A stretch of 18,450 nucleotides of DNA from an uncultured Spirochaetales bacterium (lineage in GTDB: Bacteria > Spirochaetota > Spirochaetia > Sphaerochaetales > Sphaerochaetaceae), in assembly GCA_937902565.1 (NCBI GenBank), contig CALFMX010000008.1, positions 1 to 18,450 of the forward strand. The letters run 5' to 3'. The notes beneath the pieces were generated by a model. It was not told where the DNA came from. It made no database searches and saw only the letters and a program-made list of their open reading frames with translations. Made by a program: the position numbers and the translations under genes. Below, piece after piece: positions 7,998 to 15,561 of this stretch (positions are counted from its first letter, which is position 1; each line of letters opens with the position of its first letter).

Positions 7998-10076
7998 ATG
8001 AGTGATGTGAAAGCCGAGATCAAGCGCCTCAGCGAGCAGCTGACGGCGTATCAACGATCGTACTATGTCGAGGGTCGCAGCCAGGTCAGCGATACCGAAT
8101 ATGACCGCCTCTTCGACCGCCTGCTCGCCCTTGAGGCGTCACACCCGGACCTCCGGCTCTCCGACAGCCCCACACAGCGGGTCGGCAGCGACCTCGATAC
8201 CTCGCTTGCCGAGCGTGAACACACCATCCCGGTGCTCAGCCTCGACAAGTCGTACACGGCAGGGGAGCTGCTCGACTGGATCGAAAAGACCGAGAAGAAG
8301 GGCCAGAGCGAGGTGGGCATCGTCATCGAGGAGAAGATTGACGGCATCTCGATCGTCCTCTACTACGAGGGGGGACTCCTCGACCGGGCCCTGACCCGTG
8401 GCAACGGCTTTGTGGGAAACGATGTCACCGAGAATGTGAAGACGATCGCCAGCATCCCGCTATCGATCCCCACCGAGGCCTCGGTGGCGGTGCGTGGGGA
8501 GATCTACCTGCCCAAGGACTCCTTTGAGCTCCTCAATGCCACCCAGGAGATCCCCTACGCCAACCCACGCAACCTCGCCGCCGGGACGATCAGGCGCAAC
8601 AAGAGCCGGGAAGTGGCCAGGATCCCGCTCGATATCTTTGTCTACGAGGGGTTTTGGGAGGGGGAGGAGCAGTCGCACCTTGCGATCCTCAGCCAACTGG
8701 CCCGGTGGGGCTTCCGGCTGAATAAGAATTTTGCATACTTCCATACCGATCGCCGGCGCGCAGAGGAGGAGCTCGCCCAGGCGGGTTTGGAGGGGTTCGG
8801 GCTCAGTTTCTTGGACCTGGCCTCCTACATTGAGGCGGAGACGGGGAAGCGCTCCTCTCTCGGGTATGAGATCGATGGCCTGGTGGCCAAGGTCAACGAC
8901 CTCGAGGCGCGGGCACGGCTGGGGTATAGCGGCCACCACCCACGCTGGGCGATGGCATACAAGTTCGAATCCCCCCAGGCGCAGACGGTCGTGCTCGATA
9001 TCGACGTGCAGGTGGGGCGCAGCGGGCGTATCACGCCGGTGGCCCGCCTGAAGCCGGTGGCCCTCGGTGGCTCCACGATCAGCAACGTCACCCTCCATAA
9101 CCAGGACTACATCTCGATGCTCGAGCTGGGGGTGGGGGACACCGTCGAGATCTCCCGCCGTGGCGATGTGATCCCGGCGGTGGAGCGGGTTCTGGAGAAG
9201 GGGGAGGGTTCATCGATCTGGCACCTGCCCCCACGCTGCCCGGTCTGCCACACCGTCGTGGTAAAGGAGGGGGCGCACTCCTTCTGCCCCAATACCCACT
9301 GCCCTGCCCAGGTGCGGGGGCGTCTGGAGTTCTTCGCCGGCAAGGGTGGCATGGACATCGAGGGCTTCGGCCCCGAGACGATCGCCTCCCTGATGGAGCT
9401 GGGAGCCCTCGCCGATATCGATGACATCTACCGGATCGACTACGAAGCGGTCCTCGGTGGCCAGCCTGGCTTCGGGGAGCGCAAGATCGCCCTCATAGTC
9501 GAGGGGGTTGCCTCCTCCAAGGGCCGCCCCTTCAGTACGGTCCTCACCGCCTTGGGCATCCCCGATCTCGGCAAGAAGGGGGTGCAGATCCTCATCGAGG
9601 CGGGCCTCGATTCGATGGAAAAAATCCTCGCTGTCGTCGATGCCCACGACACGGAACGGCTGACCGCCATCAAGCAGATTGGACAGCGGAGCGCCGAGAC
9701 CTACATCACCGCCCTCTCTGACCCCGTGATGCGACGGCGGATCGCCGCCCTTGCCAGCCTGGGTCTCTCCATGGAGGCGGAGGCAGGCGAGGTGACGGGT
9801 GATGGACGCTTCACCGGCCAGGTGTGGTGCGTCACCGGCAGCTTCGAGCACTTCAACCCACGTTCAAAGGCGATGGAGGAGGTGGAGCGCCACGGTGGTC
9901 GGACCACCTCAACGGTGACGGGGAACACCACCCACCTGCTTGCCGGGTCAGGGGGCGGGAGCAAACGGAAGAAGGCCGAAGAGCTCGGTGTGACAATCAT
10001 AGATGAGGAGACTTTTATCTCATTGCTCAATAAACCAGATAAAAACTTATCAAATGAGCAAGGAGAACTCTTTTAA
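7998..10076 (+). CDS. ligA: NAD-dependent DNA ligase LigA
   Basis: LigA seals nicks using NAD+ in replication and repair. The 692-residue protein is full length. The Ia domain (YYVEGRSQVSDTEYDRL) precedes the adenylation domain, where the nucleophile is K113 in KIDG, followed by TRGNGFVGNDVTENVK. YANPRNLAAGTIRR and YEIDGLVAKVN are the conserved nucleotidyl-transferase motifs. The OB fold contains VGRSGRITPVARLKPV. A zinc finger uses C414, C417, C430 and C435. Helix-hairpin-helix repeats follow (KGGMDIEGFG, ALGIPDLGKKG, IKQIGQRSAE), then a BRCT domain from about 605 to 680. The very C-terminus is QGELF, which fits the beta-clamp-binding pentapeptide. Residue 1 is supported by alignment to the usual LigA N-terminus. 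No Shine-Dalgarno sequence precedes it. The downstream gap of about 55 nt has no clear terminator. Confidence 0.97.
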   Translation: MSDVKAEIKRLSEQLTAYQRSYYVEGRSQVSDTEYDRLFDRLLALEASHPDLRLSDSPTQRVGSDLDTSLAEREHTIPVLSLDKSYTAGELLDWIEKTEKKGQSEVGIVIEEKIDGISIVLYYEGGLLDRALTRGNGFVGNDVTENVKTIASIPLSIPTEASVAVRGEIYLPKDSFELLNATQEIPYANPRNLAAGTIRRNKSREVARIPLDIFVYEGFWEGEEQSHLAILSQLARWGFRLNKNFAYFHTDRRRAEEELAQAGLEGFGLSFLDLASYIEAETGKRSSLGYEIDGLVAKVNDLEARARLGYSGHHPRWAMAYKFESPQAQTVVLDIDVQVGRSGRITPVARLKPVALGGSTISNVTLHNQDYISMLELGVGDTVEISRRGDVIPAVERVLEKGEGSSIWHLPPRCPVCHTVVVKEGAHSFCPNTHCPAQVRGRLEFFAGKGGMDIEGFGPETIASLMELGALADIDDIYRIDYEAVLGGQPGFGERKIALIVEGVASSKGRPFSTVLTALGIPDLGKKGVQILIEAGLDSMEKILAVVDAHDTERLTAIKQIGQRSAETYITALSDPVMRRRIAALASLGLSMEAEAGEVTGDGRFTGQVWCVTGSFEHFNPRSKAMEEVERHGGRTTSTVTGNTTHLLAGSGGGSKRKKAEELGVTIIDEETFISLLNKPDKNLSNEQGELF

Positions 10077-10077
10077 C

Positions 10078-10108
10078 GTGACTTTACCTAAGAAACTGTG
10101 TATATACT
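10078..10108 (+). promoter_or_regulatory. Possible promoter upstream of the aminotransferase gene
   Basis: A TATACT element at 10103-10108 (within TGTATATACT) lies about 25 nt before the ATG. The -35 region is poor: GTGACT at 10078-10083 with a 19-nt spacer is the nearest candidate. A strong Shine-Dalgarno AGGAGG at 10120-10125, 7 nt before the ATG, shows that this gene, unlike ligA, has a conventional leader. Confidence 0.4.
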
Positions 10109-10132
10109 AATGGTATCTCAGGAGGATATGCC

Positions 10133-11431
10133 ATGCACCCATTAGCTATCGAACTCAACGAAGCACTCAAAGGTACCATCGCTGATGCAATGCTCAGTGA
10201 CGTAGGACGACGGATCTTCTTCCCCAAGGGGATAGTGGCCCAGGCAGCTGAGGCGGGCTCACAAGCCAAACGCTTCAATGCAACGGTGGGCATGTCAACC
10301 TCGGGTGGCCAACCGATGCACCTCACTGACATCTACAACAAGTTCGATACGACCACCTTCAAGCCCGCCGACATCTTTGCCTACGCCCCGGGGGGCGGGG
10401 ACCAGCGCCTCAGGGCCCGGTGGAAGGAGGAGATGGTCAAGAAGAATCCGACACTTGAGAAGAAGAAATTCAGCCTCCCGATCGTCACCGCAGGGCTAAC
10501 CCACGGCCTCTCAATCATCGGCCAGCTCTTCTTCCAGGCCGGCGATACCCTCGTTGTCCCCGACCTTGCATGGGACAACTATGAGCTGATCTACGTCCAT
10601 CAGCTGGACGCCAAGATCGTCAGCTTCCCCTTCTACAACGACAAGGGTGGCTTCAATGTCGAGGCGATGGTCAGCGCGCTGCGCTCGATTCCATCCAAGC
10701 GAGGCCGTCTCCTGCTCAACTTCCCCAACAACCCGACCGGCTACACCCCCACCAAGACGGAGATGGAGGCGATCGTCGCCTCCCTGGTCTCCCTCGCCGA
10801 TGAGGGGTACGAGCTCATGGTCATCAGTGACGATGCGTACTTCGGCCTCTTCTTCGAGAGCGAGGTTGGCAGGGAGAGTCTCTTTGCCTCCCTCTGTGAT
10901 GCCCACTCCAACATCTTCGCCGTCAAGTGTGACGCCGCGACGAAGGAGGAGTTGGTCTGGGGCTTCAGGATTGGTTTTGTCACCTACGGCTCGAAGGATT
11001 TCACCGATGAGCACCTCGATGCGCTGAACAAGCGCACGTTGGGCATCATCCGCTCCACCGTCTCCAACTGTGACAAGCCCGGCCAGTCGCTCCTGCTCTC
11101 GGCCATGCAGGACGGGGCGAACTATGCGCGGGACAAGCAGGGGGTCTTCGACGAGATGAAGAAGCGCTATGATATCCTGCGCAAGGCGCTCAAGAAGCAT
11201 GAGGGCAACACCCTGCTCGTGCCACACCCCTTCAACAGCGGCTACTTCATGGCCTTCAAGACCAAGGGGAGTGCCGAGACGCTGAGGCGCTACCTTCTGA
11301 CGGAGTACCAGGTGGGGTGTATCAACATCGCTGATGTCACCCTCCGTCTTGCCTATTGCTCGGTGGAGTGTGATAAGATAGAGGAGCTGGTGGACCTGGT
11401 CTACAAGGCGGCAGGAGAGGCATGGAGCTGA
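10133..11431 (+). CDS. PLP-dependent aminotransferase, class I/II (fold type I)
   Basis: The 432-residue protein belongs to the aspartate-aminotransferase superfamily. PLP-site elements are visible in order. A YAPGGGDQRLR segment (84-94) resembles the Y-x-x-x-x-G-xx-LR motif. FPNNPTG (197-203) carries the Asn that contacts the PLP ring, and SDDAYFG (232-238) carries the Asp/Tyr pair. K271 (ATKEE) is the likely Schiff-base lysine, followed by the phosphate-binding R279 in WGFRIGF. TLRLAYC near the C-terminus gives the carboxylate-binding arginine. Substrate cannot be told from sequence; a bulky or amino-dicarboxylate substrate are both possible. The start follows AGGAGG by 7 nt. The last 10 nt overlap the start of the winged-helix gene, so the two are coupled. 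Confidence 0.88.
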   Translation: MHPLAIELNEALKGTIADAMLSDVGRRIFFPKGIVAQAAEAGSQAKRFNATVGMSTSGGQPMHLTDIYNKFDTTTFKPADIFAYAPGGGDQRLRARWKEEMVKKNPTLEKKKFSLPIVTAGLTHGLSIIGQLFFQAGDTLVVPDLAWDNYELIYVHQLDAKIVSFPFYNDKGGFNVEAMVSALRSIPSKRGRLLLNFPNNPTGYTPTKTEMEAIVASLVSLADEGYELMVISDDAYFGLFFESEVGRESLFASLCDAHSNIFAVKCDAATKEELVWGFRIGFVTYGSKDFTDEHLDALNKRTLGIIRSTVSNCDKPGQSLLLSAMQDGANYARDKQGVFDEMKKRYDILRKALKKHEGNTLLVPHPFNSGYFMAFKTKGSAETLRRYLLTEYQVGCINIADVTLRLAYCSVECDKIEELVDLVYKAAGEAWS

Positions 11432-11814
11432 AGGTAAAGCTCTACCTCATTGATGAGGAGGGCGACAAGTTCATGGGCATCGGGGTGCTCTGGCTCCTTG
11501 AAAAGGTGGCAGAGCACAGTTCGCTCCGTCAAGGGGCGATGAGCCTGGGAATCTCCTACACCAAGGCGCTTGCCATGGTGCAGAACCTCGAGCGGGAGCT
11601 CGGTGTCGCCGTCCTCAACCGGCAGAAGGGTGGTTCGAGCCGAAGCGGTGCGAAGCTCACCCCTTTCGGCCACGAGTTCATCGCCCTGTACAGACAGTTT
11701 GAGCAAGAAGCAAAACGGAGTACCGAGGCCTCCTATGAGGCGTTCAGCGCCGGGCTCGGAGAGCTGTTCGATCGATATGATACCACTGAGGAGAAGCACG
11801 ATGATGAGCAATGA
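11422..11814 (+). CDS. Stand-alone ModE/LysR-type winged helix-turn-helix DNA-binding protein
   Basis: The protein has 130 residues. Residues about 20-95 match the ModE N-terminal domain. [39 protein letters not shown] is the helix-turn-helix core described in pieces: [13 protein letters not shown] is the turn region and [13 protein letters not shown] the recognition helix. [15 protein letters not shown] is the glycine/serine-rich wing seen in ModE proteins. The C-terminal molybdate-binding (TOBE/MOP) domains of full ModE are absent, and a charged tail follows instead. It may be a transcription regulator of this operon or of molybdenum-related genes, but with no ligand domain the signal is unknown. 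The start has GGAGAGG upstream. It overlaps the aminotransferase stop by 10 nt and the phosphofructokinase start by 14 nt. Confidence 0.8.
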   Translation: MELKVKLYLIDEEGDKFMGIGVLWLLEKVAEHSSLRQGAMSLGISYTKALAMVQNLERELGVAVLNRQKGGSSRSGAKLTPFGHEFIALYRQFEQEAKRSTEASYEAFSAGLGELFDRYDTTEEKHDDEQ

Positions 11815-13136
11815 AACGATGGATTTCACCATTCCCAGCCTTGGGGAGACCAAGATAGCCAACCCAATCCTGATGAGCACCACGCAAAACGATGGACAGG
11901 CAGCCTACGTCAGCGATGATGATCACATCCTCTTTGGCATTGATACCGACATCGATGAGAGTGGCCACCCGATCCCCCGCCACGAGGAGACCCTCGAGCT
12001 TGCCGGGCCACGGGAGAAGATCTACTTCAACCCTCCGCATGTGCACGCGGCGATCTGTACCTGCGGGGGCATCTGCCCGGGTCTGAACAACGTCATCCGT
12101 GCCGTGCTTCTGGTATCGCTACGGGGTCAGGCGCATCAGCGGGATCCAGTTCGGGTATCAAGGGCTGCTCGAGAACAGCCCCTGGCCGGTCATCCCCCTC
12201 GACCCGGATCTGGTAGATGACATCCAGGAGAAGGGTGGCACGATCCTGGGATCGGCGCGTGGCGGCGGCAAGCAGGTCGATGAGATCGTCGACTCGCTGA
12301 TGAAGATGAACATCAACATCCTGGTCACCATCGGCGGTGACGGGACGCTGCGCGGTGCCTACGATATCTACGAGGAGATCAAGCGGCGGGGCTTGAAGAT
12401 CTCCGTCATCGGAATCCCCAAGACAATCGACAACGACCTCTCGTTGATCCAATCATCCTTCGGCGTCGACACCGCCGTCCAGATGGCCGTCCCGGTGGTC
12501 AGGGGAGCCCACGTCGAGGCGAGGAACTCGATCCACGGCATCGGCCTGGTCAAGGTGATGGGCCGTGAGTCGGGTTTCATCGCAGCCAACACCTCCCTGG
12601 CCCAGAGTGACGTGAACTTCTGCCTGATCCCTGAGAACCCCTTCGACCTAGAGGGGCCCAACGGGTTCTTGGAGCACCTCAGGCGCCGGATCCTCGACCG
12701 TGGGCACGCAGTGGTGCTGGTCAGCGAAGGCGCCGGGCAGGATCTGCTTCCCAAGAGCACGGAGACCGATGCGTCGGGCAATATCAAGTTCCATGATATC
12801 GGCATCTTCCTCAAGGATCAGATCACTGCCTACTTCAAGAAGGAGGGGATCGAGGTGAACGTGAAATACATCGATCCCTCCTATATCATCCGCAGTGCCC
12901 CGGCCGACTCCTACGACTCGATCTACTGTGCCCGCCTCGGCGCCCATGCAGTGCATGCGGCCATGGCCGGCAAGACCCAGCTGCTCATCGGCCAGCTCCA
13001 CAACCGCTTTGTTCACCTGCCGATCAAGGTGGCGGTCTCAAAGCGCAACCACGTCGACCTCGAGGGAGCGTTGTGGCGGGACGTCCTGGAGAACACCCGG
13101 CAACCCAACTCGATGAAGAATTATGACTTCGGTTGA
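11801..13136 (+). pseudogene. 6-phosphofructokinase, frameshifted near 12101-12110 (about 8 nt missing)
   Basis: This enzyme phosphorylates fructose 6-phosphate in glycolysis. The first frame, from ATG 11801 (TGAGGAG 7 nt upstream), reads into [16 protein letters not shown], the nucleotide-binding loop. The homology then continues in the next frame with [19 protein letters not shown] and runs to 13136. In the frame-one reading, nonsense follows until a stop near 12220. The second part has GGDGT, then PKTIDND for substrate binding, GRESGFIA and RSAPADSYD. The GGDG plus PKTIDND combination is that of the plant-like/spirochaetal long clade; plant members use ATP. Family members have nine residues between VIR and YGV. 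Only 19 nt remain here, so 8 nt appear lost, and adding them back gives 447 residues, a normal length. Everything else is well preserved, so the lesion is recent or a sequence error. Confidence 0.8.
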
Positions 13137-13145
13137 GGTGGGTCG

Positions 13146-14246
13146 TCATTGCTTGCTCAGATAGTAGTGGTAGAGCAAATGGAGTGCTAGGCGGTCGTTG
13201 TCGTTGTGTATGGGGTTCAATCCCAAGATCGATGAGATGTGCTTGAGCCGAAACACAACGGTGTTGCGGTGTACCTTCAGTGTGGTCGCGGCAGCAAAGA
13301 GGTCCATGTTGTTTGTCACCAAAGCCTCGATGGTCTGTAGTAGGTGGGGGGCATCTTTTAGGAGCGTCAGTGAAGGGGCAAAGTAATGATCGAGCTGTTC
13401 CTTTTCAGAGTAGAGGATAATTCGTTCAAACAAGAAATCCTCGGAAAAGAGGATTGTCTTGGACTTCGTGCTCGGGAGGTGGAGGATGTCGTGGATGGTG
13501 GAAAAGCTCTGAGTGTAGTCAGAAAGGGTTTCCACAAACCCGTCAATGGCTATCCGAACCATCGATCCTGACAGTGAGGAGAGCGCCCTCTGGACTGATT
13601 CTATCTCCGTCTCGAACACTTTGCGATTATAGGTGGCGACGTTCGTATTGAGAAAATAGATGAGTAGGGTGCCGAAACTTCCGATGATGTCCTGCATTGA
13701 TCCCTGCCGAAGTGTTGTCAGGTGCTCCGCCGAGATACGCATGTGCTCCGCTGGGGTGTTGTCAGGGAACTCGATGATACACGCCATCCTGGGTACGGAG
13801 AGGTCTATGCCAAGGTTGGCCGCAAGCAGGGAGGTGTAGATGTGTTGGTTGGTATCCCCTGAGTGAAAGATCTGGTCAAAGAAGATCTGCAGCTCGTTGT
13901 GGTGGTTGCGCCGGTGAAGCACCGAAATGGATGTGTCAACAAAGACTGCGGCCACCATTCTGTCAACCATGCGGAATATGGTGGAGAGGTCAGGGTAGTA
14001 AACCAGGGGTACGCTAATCCAAATCTGGTAGGTGTCCAGCAGTGGAATACCGATTTTTGAATAAGGCTCTCCATCGACGGTCACTGTCGTCGATTCCCGT
14101 TTACCTGAGAAAGTGAAGGTGTTGCTTTGGGCATTTCTGTCTCCAAGAATGATCGTATTGAGCGTGTCCATAACGACGATTGACGCATGGGGCAGAGAAG
14201 CCTCGAGCAAACCATGGAGCGTGTCGACTTGTTGCAGTGTTGTCAT
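13146..14246 (-). CDS. CdaR/PucR-family transcriptional regulator
   Basis: The protein has 366 residues from the preferred start. The N-terminal section (about 1-125) resembles the sugar-diacid-recognition/sensor region of CdaR proteins (SIVVMDTLNTIILGD, then a GIPLLDTYQIWISVP strand pair). A middle region follows. The C-terminus (about 303-366) is a clear PucR-type helix-turn-helix: LFAAATTLKVHRNTVVFRL with the diagnostic HRNTV sequence, then DRLALHLL. CdaR-like proteins usually activate genes for uptake or use of small acids. I prefer the ATG at 14246 because GGAG lies 6 nt upstream and its ATGA overlaps the stop of the preceding fusion gene. An ATG at 14258 lacks a site. The gene faces the phosphofructokinase gene tail-to-tail with 9 nt between them and no visible terminator. 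It is noticeably more AT-rich than flanking genes. Confidence 0.8.
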   Translation of the reverse strand: MTTLQQVDTLHGLLEASLPHASIVVMDTLNTIILGDRNAQSNTFTFSGKRESTTVTVDGEPYSKIGIPLLDTYQIWISVPLVYYPDLSTIFRMVDRMVAAVFVDTSISVLHRRNHHNELQIFFDQIFHSGDTNQHIYTSLLAANLGIDLSVPRMACIIEFPDNTPAEHMRISAEHLTTLRQGSMQDIIGSFGTLLIYFLNTNVATYNRKVFETEIESVQRALSSLSGSMVRIAIDGFVETLSDYTQSFSTIHDILHLPSTKSKTILFSEDFLFERIILYSEKEQLDHYFAPSLTLLKDAPHLLQTIEALVTNNMDLFAAATTLKVHRNTVVFRLKHISSILGLNPIHNDNDRLALHLLYHYYLSKQ

Positions 14247-15451
14247 GCGCCGCTCCATGTTGTCGAAAAGAGTTTGAGCAGATCCTTATGTGGATACTCC
14301 TTGTACAACGGTAGGCTATGGCTCCTCCATTGCTGCTCTTCCTTGGCCGACGGGGTCAAAAGTTGCAGGCCATGGTCTTCAACGAGAATCTTTTTACACT
14401 TCTGGTTGAATTGTTGTTGTTCAGTAAAAATCCATTCGGTGGTCTCGTTCATTGCTGATGCAATAATCTCTTGGTGTTCTGCATCCAGGGAGTTCCATCG
14501 TGTTTTCGAAATGATGCACGATTCAACACTGAGGTGATACTTCAGTTGGGTGATGAACTGCTGGTACTTGAAGAAACCCATCTCCAACGTGTTGCTGTAA
14601 GGATTCTCCTGGCTGTCGACGATGCCGCTCTGTAAAGCCTTGATGACATCACCATAGTGCATTTTGATTGGGGTAGCCCCCATCATCTCGAAGTACTGTG
14701 AAATTGTGTCATTGTGCATGATACGTATTTTTCGGTTCTTTAGATCAGCGGGAACGAGTACCGGGGAATCTTGTGATGTAATATAGCGCCAGCCCATGGA
14801 CCAGAAGCCGAGACACCTAATACCGCCCGAAGAGAGCGAGGCGTTGATGATATCCAGGAATCTCGTGTTGAGGATCTTTCGGGCCTGGTTATATGACTGA
14901 AACAAAAACGGCAACTCAAGGACCTTCGACCGGTTGTTAGTCGCGTCATTGAGAACACTGGTGGAGAGAACGGCCATGTCTAAGGCGTTGCGTGATACCA
15001 AATCGAAGAGTAGCTTGTTGTTACCTGACATCGAGAGAGTGTGCAGGTTGAGCAAAATCACCCCCTTGCTTTTCTGTTCTATGAGTTGTACCAGCTTCTG
15101 CATACCGCGATGGAGTACACTGTTGGGTTGAATCACGATTCCAGCCTGTAAGGTAATCCTCTTGTTGCTGTACAGCGAATAGGCACGCAGGTTTGCACGG
15201 TCGGTATCGAAGTAGAGCGGATCGAGGGAAAGTATCTGTCGCAGGGTTGAATAGCGGTTGAGTACCGTATTGCGGTGGAGGTTCAAATCCTGCGCCGTGG
15301 TGGTGAGGACAGTGTTGTTCTTCGTCAACGAACTAATGGTCTCCAAGAGGTTCTTCTTGTTCCTTAGGACTGTAGTGTAGTGCTTGAACTGCCGTGCAAG
15401 GTGGTGGGGGGAGAGGGTAGAGACCAGATATTCAAAGATATAAGAGCTCAA
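14243..15451 (-). CDS. PucR-type helix-turn-helix fused to a TRAP-transporter (DctP) solute-binding domain; 5' end probably lost
   Basis: The protein has 402 residues from a TTG. Residues 34-94 are a PucR/CdaR-type DNA-binding domain (TTTAQDLNLHRNTVLNRY, then DTDRANLRAYSLY). From about residue 100 to the end it is a TRAP (DctP) solute receptor. FWSMGWRYITS carries R222, DLKNRKIRIMHN carries R243 and GIVDSQENPYSN carries N283, the positions equivalent to SiaP's substrate-binding Arg/Arg/Asn. No signal peptide precedes the receptor domain, so it should work in the cytoplasm as the sensor of a one-component regulator. The start is poor: TTG at 15451 has no Shine-Dalgarno sequence, no ATG occurs in frame until residue 117, and the frame stays open to a TAG at 15506-15508. 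Residues upstream of the TTG also align with the neighbouring CdaR-like protein. It overlaps that gene by 4 nt. No TRAP permease is in the window. Confidence 0.8.
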   Translation of the reverse strand: MSSYIFEYLVSTLSPHHLARQFKHYTTVLRNKKNLLETISSLTKNNTVLTTTAQDLNLHRNTVLNRYSTLRQILSLDPLYFDTDRANLRAYSLYSNKRITLQAGIVIQPNSVLHRGMQKLVQLIEQKSKGVILLNLHTLSMSGNNKLLFDLVSRNALDMAVLSTSVLNDATNNRSKVLELPFLFQSYNQARKILNTRFLDIINASLSSGGIRCLGFWSMGWRYITSQDSPVLVPADLKNRKIRIMHNDTISQYFEMMGATPIKMHYGDVIKALQSGIVDSQENPYSNTLEMGFFKYQQFITQLKYHLSVESCIISKTRWNSLDAEHQEIIASAMNETTEWIFTEQQQFNQKCKKILVEDHGLQLLTPSAKEEQQWRSHSLPLYKEYPHKDLLKLFSTTWSGA

Positions 15452-15526
15452 GAATAGGAAGTTCGGAGCTCCCGAGGTATGAAGGTAGTCAAGGTGCAGA
15501 ATCTTCTAAAAAAAGAGAAAAAGTGC

Positions 15527-15555
15527 TTGACGTTTTTTTCTGCTTTCGGTAGTGT
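15527..15555 (+). promoter_or_regulatory. Predicted promoter of a small non-coding RNA
   Basis: TTGACG (15527-15532; five of six consensus bases), a 17-nt T-rich spacer and TAGTGT (15550-15555; a weak -10) point rightward. No open reading frame starts downstream before the terminator at 15636-15674, so its product would be a short RNA starting near 15562. Confidence 0.45.
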
Positions 15556-15561
15556 TCTTCT

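Noticed and set aside
12092..12120. Programmed +1 ribosomal frameshift in the phosphofructokinase gene
   Set aside because: No stop codon or known slippery signal lies at the switch point, and a +1 shift would leave a three-residue deletion in a conserved helix. A loss of about 8 nt explains the spacing better, though it was not excluded.
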